Positions 1-8,075 of a stretch of DNA of 64,000 nucleotides are shown in pieces. Position 1 is the stretch's first letter. Every line of letters begins with the position of its first letter. Source of the stretch: Candidatus Planktophila sp. (GTDB taxonomy: Bacteria; Actinomycetota; Actinomycetes; Nanopelagicales; Nanopelagicaceae); contig BGOJ01000006.1 of assembly GCA_003569185.1 (NCBI GenBank), positions 62,001-126,000 of the forward strand, written 5' to 3'. Position numbers and translations under genes: made by a program. The notes beneath the pieces are model-generated. The model was not told where the DNA came from. It saw only the letters and a list, made by a program, of their open reading frames with translations, and did no database searches.

Positions 1-363
1 GCCAACATTTACTGCGCCACTTTCTTGCATGATTGATATTGCAGTTTTTAGGTAAGAGTTTGAAATCTCAGAGTGCCCGTCAATTCTGCAAATAATCTCA
101 AAAGAGCTCTCTGCAATTGCCAGATTCAAACCTTTAGCGGTTTGTCCTGTTGGATTATTAACTAATTTGATCCGTTTATCCGCAGCAGCTAAATCGCGAG
201 CAATTTGATTTGTATTATCTTTTGAAGGCCCCAATGCCAAAATTATTTCTATTTCACCAGCGTAATCTTGCTGAAGAATTGCTGAGATGCAATTTCCAAG
301 ATCTGCTTCTTCATTGAGAATTGGCAAAATAACTGTGATCGCAGGTGATGATAAATGATTCAT
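1..363 (-). CDS. GT2 family glycosyltransferase, N-terminal part (cut by window edge)
   Basis: An open frame runs from an ATG at 361-363 to the window edge, giving 121 residues without a stop. The start reads as a typical family-2 glycosyltransferase: a strand ITVILPILNEE near residues 9-19, a later EIIC-RIDGH segment whose D-G-H stands where the metal-binding DXD/DGD lies, and NPTGQTAKGLN in between. This pattern is close to ExoA-like polysaccharide glycosyltransferases. It probably transfers a nucleotide-activated sugar onto an envelope polymer. It is divergent from the LCP gene, which attaches glycopolymers to the wall, so a shared envelope role is plausible. The acceptor and sugar cannot be told from this fragment. 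Confidence 0.8.
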   Translation of the reverse strand, partial: MNHLSSPAITVILPILNEEADLGNCISAILQQDYAGEIEIILALGPSKDNTNQIARDLAAADKRIKLVNNPTGQTAKGLNLAIAESSFEIICRIDGHSEISNSYLKTAISIMQESGAVNVG

Positions 364-381
364 AACCACTCCGATCATAAT

Positions 382-416
382 TTGTGCTCAGTAATTCCCT
401 GCCCATAATCTAGGAT
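382..416 (+). promoter_or_regulatory. Candidate promoter of the LCP gene (short or absent leader)
   Basis: A TTGTGC-like -35 at 382-387 is followed after 16 bp by CATAAT at 404-409. A second TANNNT box, TAGGAT, lies at 411-416, only 6 bp before the ATG at 423. No Shine-Dalgarno sequence is seen, so transcription could begin at or very near the start codon, as in leaderless actinobacterial mRNAs. This is inference from short motifs. Confidence 0.3.
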
Positions 417-422
417 AAGAAG

Positions 423-1523
423 ATGAAATCTGCTCGAAGTGTCAGGATCTTTACTGGTATTTCGATAGCAACTCTGGCTATATCGGCAATTAGCGCATTG
501 GCTTTTGGCACAGTCTCTGCTTCTATTACCAAGATTGATGCATTTGCAGGTATTGATAAGCGGCCTGACAAGAAGTCGTCAGCAATAAATTACCTACTGG
601 TTGGCTCTGATACTCGCGAGGGATTAACAAAGGCTGAATTAAAAGAGTTGCGAGTTGGTTCGGTTGCTACCGCAGCAGGAAAAAGATCTGACACCATGCT
701 GTTGGTACATATCTCAAAGGCAAGAGATAAGGCGGTATTAGTTTCCATCCCTCGGGATACTTTTGCGCTAATTCCAGCACATGTAAATAAAACTGGTAAA
801 ACTATTCCGGCAGTCCACTCAAAAATAAATTCAGCATTTAACTGGGGTGGTGCTCCCTTATTGATTCAAACAATTGAGGAGATGACCCAACTTAAAATTG
901 ACCATTATGTTGAAGTAAATTTTGCGGGATTTGCCCGTGTTATTGATTCATTAGGCGGTATTGAGGTTTGTACTAAAAAAGATATTGATGATCCGAAGAG
1001 CCACTTAGTCTTACCTGCTGGAGTTCACACGTTAAATGGAATTGAAGCTCTTAAATATGTCCGAACCCGTGAGTTTGATGGCTTGGGAGATATTGGCAGA
1101 ATGCAACGCCAGCAGGCATTTATGTCCTCGGTATTGAAAAAAGCAACTAGTGCTGGAGTGCTACTGAACCCGGTAACAATGACAAGTTTTATAAATTCAG
1201 CCCTTGCTGCTGTTACAACTGATGAAGGATTAAAAAACTCTGATTTGATAACCCTTGCCAAGCAGATGAAATCACTTGCAACATCAAATGTTCGAACATT
1301 GACTGTTCCTATTTCTGATCTAAATTACTATTCAAATGGTGTAACAGCCGCTGTCTTGTGGGATCCAGTTCTAGCGCCAGAATTATGGGATCGTTTACGT
1401 GAGGATCGAGCAGTTGTTGATGAAGTAACTGCCTCACCATCACCATCATCGACAAAAGCCGCCAAGGTGGAAATAGTAGATAAATTTAAATCTCGAACTG
1501 CTGACGATAATATCTGCCGTTAA
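423..1523 (+). CDS. LytR-CpsA-Psr (LCP) family cell-wall glycopolymer transferase
   Basis: This 366-residue protein begins with one membrane segment (about residues 9-35), followed by an extracytoplasmic LCP domain (about 57-240). Diagnostic motifs are LLVGSDTRE, RSDTMLLVHI, VSIPRDT and the late KYVRTREFDGLGDIGRMQRQ, which carries the arginines that bind the lipid pyrophosphate. LCP enzymes move polymers from a polyprenyl pyrophosphate carrier onto peptidoglycan; in Actinobacteria the acceptor product is often arabinogalactan or another secondary polymer. The C-terminus ends in a Ser/Pro-rich segment and a charged tail. The neighbouring glycosyltransferase and UDP-glucose dehydrogenase support an envelope role. 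The exact polymer is unknown. Confidence 0.9.
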   Translation: MKSARSVRIFTGISIATLAISAISALAFGTVSASITKIDAFAGIDKRPDKKSSAINYLLVGSDTREGLTKAELKELRVGSVATAAGKRSDTMLLVHISKARDKAVLVSIPRDTFALIPAHVNKTGKTIPAVHSKINSAFNWGGAPLLIQTIEEMTQLKIDHYVEVNFAGFARVIDSLGGIEVCTKKDIDDPKSHLVLPAGVHTLNGIEALKYVRTREFDGLGDIGRMQRQQAFMSSVLKKATSAGVLLNPVTMTSFINSALAAVTTDEGLKNSDLITLAKQMKSLATSNVRTLTVPISDLNYYSNGVTAAVLWDPVLAPELWDRLREDRAVVDEVTASPSPSSTKAAKVEIVDKFKSRTADDNICR

Positions 1524-1551
1524 TAATCAATCTCTTAGATAGGCTCTATCC

Positions 1552-2868
1552 ATGGCATTAAAGCTTTCAGTAATCGGCACTGGATATTTAGGCGCAACGC
1601 ATGCTGCCTGCATGGCTAGCTTGGGCTTTGAAGTAATTGGTTTTGATACTGAAACTAGCAAAATTGATTTGTTAAGCAAAGGTAAAGTTCCATTTTATGA
1701 ACCTGAGTTAGAGGAATTACTTTCTAATCAAATTAAATCTGGTCGCCTAACCTTTACAAATAATGTTGCAGATCTGGCAGATGCCGATGTTCACTTCATT
1801 TGCGTGGGAACTCCTCAGATTAAAAATGGAAATGCAGCTGATCTAACCTATGTAAATTCAGCGTTAGAGTCGATTGCAAAATATGTAAAGTCCGGCGGCT
1901 TAGTTGTGGGTAAATCAACAGTTCCAGTTGGTACTGCAACAAAGTTAAGAAATAGATTATTGGAGCTAAATCCGAAGGCTGATCTTGCCTGGAATCCTGA
2001 GTTCTTGCGCGAAGGTTTTGCAGTTGAAGACACCTTAAGACCAAATCGATTGGTGGTTGGTGTAGTAAACGACAGTGCTGAGCAGATATTAAAGGAAGTC
2101 TATGCAACCAATCTTAAGGATAAAACTCCATGGGTTAGAGCTGATCTACCAACTGCAGAATTAGTAAAGGTTGCCGCTAATTCTTTCTTAGCAACAAAAA
2201 TTTCCTTCATCAACGCCATGGCTGAAATATGTGAAGCTGCCGGCGGTGATGTCACAGTGCTTGCAAAAGCTATTGGTTACGACCCAAGAATTGGAAGTCG
2301 ATTCTTACAAGCTGGAATTGGCTTTGGTGGAGGCTGTCTGCCAAAAGACATCCGTGCCTTTATGGCAAGAGCAGAAGAGCTCGGCGCTAGCCAAGCAGTT
2401 AAGTTTCTTAAAGAAATTGATGCAATCAACTTACGTGCACGGCAACGAATTATTGAGTTAGTTCGTAAAGATTTATCAGATGATTTACAAGGTAAGAAGG
2501 TGGCAATTCTTGGTGCGGCATTTAAACCTGATAGCGATGATGTTCGCGACTCTCCAGCGCTAGATATTGCAGCACAGATTCAAGCAGCTGGTGCAACTGT
2601 TACCGTCCATGACCCTAAAGCAATTGCTAATGCTCAAAAGCGCTTTCCTGCTCTGAATTTTGCAGATGATGTGAATACAACTCTTAAAGATGCTGAAATA
2701 GTTCTGCATCTAACAGAGTGGAAAATCTATCGAGAAATTGACCCAGTCAAAGTTAAATCAATAGTTAAAACTCCAATAGTTATTGATGGCAGAAATGCAT
2801 TAGACCGTGAGCTATGGCAATCTGCTGGCTGGAAATTTAGAGCTCTTGGCCGCAGCCATAATGAATGA
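1552..2868 (+). CDS. ugd: UDP-glucose 6-dehydrogenase
   Basis: This enzyme of 438 residues oxidises UDP-glucose to UDP-glucuronate with two NAD+, supplying acidic sugars for envelope polymers. The N-terminal Rossmann motif GTGYLG is at residues 9-14. FICVGTP and GKSTVPVGT follow, and the catalytic cysteine is C262 in GFGGGCLPKDIRAF. The C-terminal UDP-binding domain contains LGAAFKPDSDDVRDSPA and VIDGRN. The length matches the family. The start ATG lies 28 bp after the LCP stop with no clear ribosome-binding site. Its last 8 bases overlap the next gene. A related GDP-mannose dehydrogenase is less likely, given the motif set and length. Confidence 0.93.
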   Translation: MALKLSVIGTGYLGATHAACMASLGFEVIGFDTETSKIDLLSKGKVPFYEPELEELLSNQIKSGRLTFTNNVADLADADVHFICVGTPQIKNGNAADLTYVNSALESIAKYVKSGGLVVGKSTVPVGTATKLRNRLLELNPKADLAWNPEFLREGFAVEDTLRPNRLVVGVVNDSAEQILKEVYATNLKDKTPWVRADLPTAELVKVAANSFLATKISFINAMAEICEAAGGDVTVLAKAIGYDPRIGSRFLQAGIGFGGGCLPKDIRAFMARAEELGASQAVKFLKEIDAINLRARQRIIELVRKDLSDDLQGKKVAILGAAFKPDSDDVRDSPALDIAAQIQAAGATVTVHDPKAIANAQKRFPALNFADDVNTTLKDAEIVLHLTEWKIYREIDPVKVKSIVKTPIVIDGRNALDRELWQSAGWKFRALGRSHNE

Positions 2869-3253
2869 TTCAATAGATAAGTTATTAGCCTTAAAAACTT
2901 GGGCAGTTGTTGGCTTAAGCAATAATTCCGAACGAGCCGCTTTCAGAGTTGCAAAGTTGTTAATTGAAAAAGGACACCAAGTAATTCCAGTTCACCCAAA
3001 GGCAGAAACTGTTCATGGACAAAAAGGCTACAAGAAATTATCTGATATTCCTTTTCCAATTGATGTTGTAGATATCTTTGTTAACTCAGATTTAGCAGGT
3101 GAAGTTGTAGATAGTGCAATTGCAATAAATGCAAAGGGAGTCTGGCTGCAACTTGATGTAATTGATCAGAGTGCTGTTGAAAGAGCAGAAAATGCTGGGC
3201 TTATTGCAGTCATGAATCAATGCCCTGCTATCGAATATGGAAAACGTTCTTAG
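2861..3253 (+). CDS. CoA-binding (YccU-like) Rossmann-fold protein
   Basis: This small protein of 130 residues consists almost entirely of a CoA_binding domain. It shows WAVVGLSNN near residues 14-22, KGHQVIPVHPK near 38-48 and an ending MNQCPAIEY, all typical of the YccU/CoA-binding family. Proteins of this family bind CoA or acyl-CoA in structures, but the cellular role is not known. The ATG at 2861 was chosen over an in-frame upstream ATG at 2807 because the family begins close to this residue. It overlaps the ugd stop by 8 bp, which implies translational coupling. The downstream gene is on the opposite strand and begins at the next base. Confidence 0.85.
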   Translation: MNDSIDKLLALKTWAVVGLSNNSERAAFRVAKLLIEKGHQVIPVHPKAETVHGQKGYKKLSDIPFPIDVVDIFVNSDLAGEVVDSAIAINAKGVWLQLDVIDQSAVERAENAGLIAVMNQCPAIEYGKRS

Positions 3254-4075
3254 TTATTCAATAATTTTTCCACTGTAATACTGCTGTGCATGAATTATCT
3301 CTGTAAGCAGCTCCTCAAGATCATCACCGGCAACTCCAACCTGTTTAATTGATTGATCAAACTTGAGCCTTGGATTTCTCGCCATTAAATGCAAGTAAGG
3401 TCGATAGTCATCGCTGTTTTGATCGGTTTCCAAAGTGCCCGTTACTACATATTTCGAAAGCAATTGCGTGTCGCCTAAAGGTAAATCAAGAACCGCACGT
3501 AGGTTTTGTTCATAAAAGCCAGTTACGGAGCCAATTTCATTCCAGTAATTTGCAGTAGGTGTCATCCAGTTGATTCCGATTAATTTTTTATACTCGGCTG
3601 CGTCAACTATCAATTCAAATCCACCAACTAAACCCACCTCTGCGGCAAGCTCTAAAACTGAAATTTGGATTGCCTGCGCTGTCTCATCACTAATTCCAGG
3701 AAGAGGGGTAATGCATAAGTCATTTGTTAACAAAGTAATCGGCCAGCTTGCAGCTTGTGCATGAGCAGATCTAGTTACTAATACCGATAGCTGATCACCT
3801 TCAAATGCATGGGATGTTATTTTCGCTAACTCTTCAATAGTTTTCGATAAAGGATAAATTCGAATTCCAGATTTCTCTGCAGTTTTAATGGCTGAAATAG
3901 AGATGATTGCTGGATCAACATAAAGTAAATCGCATTCTTTAGCGAATTCAATTAAATCAGAGCCTGACATTTCCTTGTTCGAAGTTTTTATCCCAATGCC
4001 CAATTTTGTTGCCTGAACTTGGTAGGCACTTTGACTCCACTCTTGCGTAATGAGTCCAATAAATGGTGGCTTCAT
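3254..4075 (-). CDS. PurK-like protein with internal deletion (probable pseudoenzyme)
   Basis: The 273 residues can be aligned by eye with actinobacterial PurK (N5-carboxyaminoimidazole ribonucleotide synthase, usually near 380). Residues 1-85 resemble the N-terminal domain, but the GGGQLG nucleotide loop is lost (GLITQEWSQS). Residues 92-113 match the ELSVLVARS..G..A.WPV segment, and GFYEQNLRAVLDLPLGDT (186-203) matches the PurK hallmark SQFEQHLRAVLDLPLGDT. The roughly 100 residues between, holding the first ATP-grasp half, are absent, and the VNE...PHNSGH metal/ATP site reads INWMTPTANYWN. Catalysis by the normal mechanism is therefore unlikely. The frame is intact, so it may keep a binding or regulatory role, or be decaying. 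Confidence 0.7.
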   Translation of the reverse strand: MKPPFIGLITQEWSQSAYQVQATKLGIGIKTSNKEMSGSDLIEFAKECDLLYVDPAIISISAIKTAEKSGIRIYPLSKTIEELAKITSHAFEGDQLSVLVTRSAHAQAASWPITLLTNDLCITPLPGISDETAQAIQISVLELAAEVGLVGGFELIVDAAEYKKLIGINWMTPTANYWNEIGSVTGFYEQNLRAVLDLPLGDTQLLSKYVVTGTLETDQNSDDYRPYLHLMARNPRLKFDQSIKQVGVAGDDLEELLTEIIHAQQYYSGKIIE

Positions 4076-4095
4076 GTAATAAGGTTACCTGCATA

Positions 4096-4695
4096 ATGGT
4101 TCAGATAATCCTCGCCTCAGCATCACCATCTCGACTTCGCCTTTTAGAAAGCGTTGGGATCACTCCCAAGGTTTTAGTTAGTGGGGTTAACGAAGAGACC
4201 TCTGAACTTGATTCACTTACTCCCTCAGAACTAGTTATTGCTTTAGCGATTCTAAAGGCACACACTGTTAAAGAGATAGCTCCTGCCGATTCACTAATTA
4301 TTGGATGTGATTCAACATTTGAGTTTGAAGGAAAGTCACTTGGTAAACCAGGAAGTAAAGAAAATGCAATTGCTAGGTGCAAACAATTAAGTGGTAAATC
4401 TGGATATCTTCACACTGGACATTGTGTGATCGATTTAAAAAATGGCATAGAGTTAAGTGAGAGATCAACCGCTAAAGTTCAATTTGCTCAAATGACTGAT
4501 GCTGAGATTAATGATTATGTAGATTCAGGTGAACCATTAAATGTTGCGGGTGGCTTCACTTTGGATGGTTTAAGTGCTCCATTCATTACAAATATTGAGG
4601 GTGACCCGAGCGGAATTATTGGCTTATCGCTACCTTTGTTAAGAAAGATGGTTATCTCATTAGGGTATAGCTGGCCTGACTTAAAAAATAAGTAA
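4096..4695 (+). CDS. maf: Maf family nucleotide pyrophosphatase
   Basis: A house-cleaning nucleoside triphosphate pyrophosphatase of 199 residues. It has the Maf signature LASASPSRLRLLESVG at the N-terminus, GCDSTFEFEG around residue 72, KPGSKENA, and SGKSGYLHTGH, followed by the late VAGGFTLDGL and NIEGDP segments. Maf enzymes hydrolyse dTTP, UTP or modified nucleotides and limit their incorporation. The ATG at 4096 was chosen because it places MVQIILASASPSR at the start; an upstream in-frame ATG at 4063 would overlap the divergent PurK-like gene. The purine nucleoside phosphorylase gene follows after 22 bp, so they may be cotranscribed. Confidence 0.88.
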   Translation: MVQIILASASPSRLRLLESVGITPKVLVSGVNEETSELDSLTPSELVIALAILKAHTVKEIAPADSLIIGCDSTFEFEGKSLGKPGSKENAIARCKQLSGKSGYLHTGHCVIDLKNGIELSERSTAKVQFAQMTDAEINDYVDSGEPLNVAGGFTLDGLSAPFITNIEGDPSGIIGLSLPLLRKMVISLGYSWPDLKNK

Positions 4696-4717
4696 GTATT
4701 TAGGATAAGTTTGCCTT

Positions 4718-5526
4718 ATGAAGAAGTTATATAAAGACCCAATTGGTACAGCTGAAAAAGCTGCCAAAGCAATTGCAAAGATAACTGGAAAAGCCAAGCA
4801 TGATGTTGCGCTCGTTATGGGATCAGGTTGGATTTCTGCCGCTGACGCACTTGGTTCACCCACTCATGAATTTCCTGTAACTGAATTACCTGGCTTTCCT
4901 GCGCCAACCGTTGCAGGCCATGGCGGAAAGTTGCGTTCTTATAAATTATCAAATGGTTCAAACGCTTTAGTTTTCTTAGGTCGTACCCATTTTTATGAGG
5001 GTTTAGGCATGGAGCCAGTAGCACATGCGGTTAGAACTGCAGTTAAAGCAGGATGTAAAAATATTGTTTTAACCAATGCCTGCGGAGGAATTAATACAGA
5101 TTACAAAGTAGGACAGCCGGTATTAATAAGAGACCACATCTCACTGACTGCTGCTTCACCATTAATTGGTGCAGATTTTGTTGACCTTACTGATTTATAC
5201 AGCAAAAGATTAAGACAGATTGTTAAAGAGGAGGATCCATCATTAGCTGAAGGTGTTATGTTCATTGGCGTGGGCCTTCTTATGAAACACCTGCTGAAAT
5301 TAAAATGATGAGAAGTATGGGAGCAGATTTAGTTGGAATGTCCACTGTGCCGGAGGCAATTGCTGCACACGCTCTCGGTGCAGAAATTCTTGCAATCTCA
5401 TTAGTAACAAATGCTGCTGCTGGAGTAACTGGTGAAAAACTAAATCATGCGGAGGTTATCGCCGCTGGTAAAGCTGCCGCTGATCGAATGGGAAATTTAC
5501 TTGCGAAGGTTTTGCCTAAGTTGTGA
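4718..5526 (+). CDS. Purine nucleoside phosphorylase, interrupted by a one-base deletion
   Basis: This is a trimeric-type purine nucleoside phosphorylase, which splits inosine, guanosine and deoxy forms with phosphate into base and (deoxy)ribose-1-phosphate. The first frame (4718 to about 5255) holds [34 protein letters not shown] and LTNACGGI. The rest, with [13 protein letters not shown] and [13 protein letters not shown], is in another frame. Restoring one T in the run at 5256-5257 (GTTATG to GTTTATG) recreates the conserved [17 protein letters not shown] and joins both parts into about 269 residues. The error type suggests a sequencing fault. The gene heads the + strand nucleoside catabolism operon. 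Confidence 0.88.
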
Positions 5527-7136
5527 TCTCAGATCAGTTAAGAAGTGAAGTTTTAGATTGGATTGATAATGATCCAGATACAAAGACAGCTAATCAATTA
5601 ACACAGTGGCTTAAAGAGGGAAACCAAACAGAGTTAGAAAGATGCTTTGCTGGTTTCTTGCAATTTGGTACAGCTGGATTACGTGGCCCAATGGGCCCTG
5701 GTCCTTCCTGCATGAATCGAGCTGTTGTAAGTCGAACAGCTTCTGGAATTCTTGCATTTATGAAGAAAAATAATTTGAGTTCAGTAGTAATTGGCCGAGA
5801 TGCTCGACATGGATCAGAGGCATTTGCAAAAGACAGCGCTGAAATATTTGCTGGCGGCGGTATGAAAACTTATGTGTTGCCAAGAGTTCTTCCCACTCCA
5901 GTCCTTGCTTTTGCACTCAACAAACTAAAGGCTGATGTTGGAATTATGGTTACAGCAAGTCATAACCCGGCAAATGACAATGGATACAAAGTTTATTTAG
6001 GTGGGGTCTTTGATGGAGTTAATTACCACGGCTCGCAAATAATTTCCCCAGTTGATACTCAAATATCCGAGTTAATTGAAAAGGCTGAAAAACAACCTAC
6101 TAGAGCAAACCAGTATGAAATAGTAGATGAATCTGTAATTGATCAATATGTTTTAGAGGTTGCAAAGTTGGCAACAAAGCCAAATAATTTAAAAGTTGTC
6201 TATACACCCCTGCATGGAGTCGGGGCTGAAACATTTATTAAGGTTTTTGAAAAATCTGGATTTAAGGCCCCGATAGTAGTCAACGAACAAGTAAAACCTG
6301 ATCCAGATTTCCCAACTACACCATTTCCGAATCCAGAGGAAGTCGGTGCCATCGACATGGCACTTGCATATGCAAAAGAAAATGATGCAGATTTAGTAAT
6401 TGCTAATGACCCAGATGCTGATCGTTGCGCAGTTGCAATTAATGATCCAGCTCATGGTTGGCGAATGTTGCGAGGGGACGAAGTGGGCGTTCTACTTGGT
6501 CACTATTTAATTAGTAAGAATTCAGTAACGGGTCTTCGAATTGCTAATTCCTTAGTTTCATCATCGCTGCTTGGAAAAATTGCTAAAAAGCATGGATTGG
6601 AATTCAAAGAAACTTTGACGGGATTTAAATGGATTTCTAAAGTTGAAAGCCTTTTATTTGGTTATGAAGAGGCGCTTGGTTACTGCGTTGATGCAGCAAA
6701 TGTGAATGATAAAGATGGAATCAGCGCTGCTGTCGTAATTGTTACGATGGTTGCAGAGTTGAAGGAAAAAGGCTTATCGGTAAATGAGTATTTAGAAAAA
6801 ATTGGCCAAGAGTATGGCTTTCATTCAACTGATCAGATATCACTCAGATTTACCGATCTTAAGCAAATAGATCAATTGTTGAATAAAGTAATTGATCAAC
6901 CACCTGCAGTTTTATCAGGTCACACATTGGTATCTAAGGAGAATTTAAGTCAATCAAAGTTAATGCCAACCCCCGGCATTAGATTGAAATATGAAAATGA
7001 TATTCGAGTAATTATTAGACCTAGTGGAACTGAACCTAAACTGAAATGCTATATAGAGGTGGTCGCTGCAAGTAAAAATGGGGCGGAATCTCTAATCTCG
7101 CAAATAAAGCAGGCATTGACTAAAGTACTCACATGA
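5523..7136 (+). CDS. Alpha-D-phosphohexomutase family mutase (probable phosphopentomutase role)
   Basis: The protein has 537 residues and four phosphohexomutase domains: active-site serine S146 in TASHNP, the metal loop NDPDADR near residue 298, the sugar-binding [11 protein letters not shown] near 380, and the phosphate-binding IRPSGTEPK near 500. The family moves phosphate between C1 and C6 of hexoses or C1 and C5 of pentoses. Its GTG start overlaps the stop of purine nucleoside phosphorylase by 4 bp, and it is followed by deoC. Context therefore suggests that it converts (deoxy)ribose-1-phosphate to the 5-phosphate, in place of DeoB, which is not seen here. Activity on glucose or mannose phosphate is also possible. 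Confidence 0.88.
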   Translation: MISDQLRSEVLDWIDNDPDTKTANQLTQWLKEGNQTELERCFAGFLQFGTAGLRGPMGPGPSCMNRAVVSRTASGILAFMKKNNLSSVVIGRDARHGSEAFAKDSAEIFAGGGMKTYVLPRVLPTPVLAFALNKLKADVGIMVTASHNPANDNGYKVYLGGVFDGVNYHGSQIISPVDTQISELIEKAEKQPTRANQYEIVDESVIDQYVLEVAKLATKPNNLKVVYTPLHGVGAETFIKVFEKSGFKAPIVVNEQVKPDPDFPTTPFPNPEEVGAIDMALAYAKENDADLVIANDPDADRCAVAINDPAHGWRMLRGDEVGVLLGHYLISKNSVTGLRIANSLVSSSLLGKIAKKHGLEFKETLTGFKWISKVESLLFGYEEALGYCVDAANVNDKDGISAAVVIVTMVAELKEKGLSVNEYLEKIGQEYGFHSTDQISLRFTDLKQIDQLLNKVIDQPPAVLSGHTLVSKENLSQSKLMPTPGIRLKYENDIRVIIRPSGTEPKLKCYIEVVAASKNGAESLISQIKQALTKVLT

Positions 7137-8068
7137 TTATTGATGGAAGCGAAAAATCGCTTCGAAAGTTTCTGTCAGATCTACCACCTGTAGATCAAGT
7201 TGGAGCAGAAGCAAGAGCAGCAATGCTGGCTACCCGAAGTATTAAAACTAGTAGTAAAGCTTGGGCCATTGATATGGCAATAAGCATGGTTGATCTGACC
7301 ACCCTTGAAGGAGCAGATACTCCTGGGAAAGTTAAATCTCTATGTGCCAAAGCTGTTAGACCAGATCCATCTGATTTAACTGTTCCATCTGTAGGAGCAA
7401 TTTGTGTCTACAACGACATGGTAAAAATTGCGCGCTCTGAATTAGACCGAATCGGTGGCAAATCTCTGCCAGTTGCAGCGGTTGCAACAGCATTTCCATC
7501 GGGAAGAGCATCACTTGCTGTTAAAAAAATTGATACACAAGATGCAGTAGATGCTGGTGCTAATGAAGTTGATATGGTCATAGATCGCGGCGCATTTCTA
7601 TCGGGCAGAAGTTATGATGTCTTTGAGGAAATTAGAGTTATTAAAGAAATCTGTGGGGAAAAAGCTCATCTTAAAGTAATTCTAGAAACAGGTGAATTAG
7701 TTACTTATGACAACGTTAGGAAAGCTTCATTCCTTGCGATGTTAGCTGGGGCTGATTTCATAAAAACTAGCACTGGAAAAGTTGCGCCAGCGGCTACTGC
7801 TCCAGTTGTTTTAGTAATGCTTGAGGCAGTCCGTGATTACTTCACCTTAACTGGTGAAAAAATTGGTGTGAAGCCAGCCGGTGGAATTCGCACAACTAAG
7901 GATGCAATCAAACAACTAGTACTTGTAAAGGAAACTGCTGGGGAACAATGGCTAACCCCAGACCTATTTAGAATTGGCGCTAGCGCCTTACTAAATGATT
8001 TACTGATGCAGCGAATGAAGCTACGTTCAGGGCACTACGCTAGTGCCAACTACGTAACTGTAGATTAG
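7133..8068 (+). CDS. deoC: Deoxyribose-phosphate aldolase
   Basis: This enzyme splits 2-deoxyribose-5-phosphate into glyceraldehyde-3-phosphate and acetaldehyde. The Schiff-base lysine is K211 in FIKTSTGK, and the second catalytic lysine is in GVKPAGGIRT. NEVDMVID near residues 144-151 and LKVILETGEL near 180-189 are further family motifs. At 311 residues it is longer than the E. coli enzyme and similar to the longer class, with an N-terminal extension of about 40 residues. The start overlaps the mutase stop by 4 bp (ATGA). Upstream genes supply its substrate and the downstream aldehyde dehydrogenase can remove the acetaldehyde. Confidence 0.93.
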   Translation: MIIDGSEKSLRKFLSDLPPVDQVGAEARAAMLATRSIKTSSKAWAIDMAISMVDLTTLEGADTPGKVKSLCAKAVRPDPSDLTVPSVGAICVYNDMVKIARSELDRIGGKSLPVAAVATAFPSGRASLAVKKIDTQDAVDAGANEVDMVIDRGAFLSGRSYDVFEEIRVIKEICGEKAHLKVILETGELVTYDNVRKASFLAMLAGADFIKTSTGKVAPAATAPVVLVMLEAVRDYFTLTGEKIGVKPAGGIRTTKDAIKQLVLVKETAGEQWLTPDLFRIGASALLNDLLMQRMKLRSGHYASANYVTVD

Positions 8069-8075
8069 GAGCGTT

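Noticed and set aside
4063-4095. Earlier start for Maf at 4063
   Set aside because: It would add 11 residues not seen in the family and overlap the divergent PurK-like gene start.
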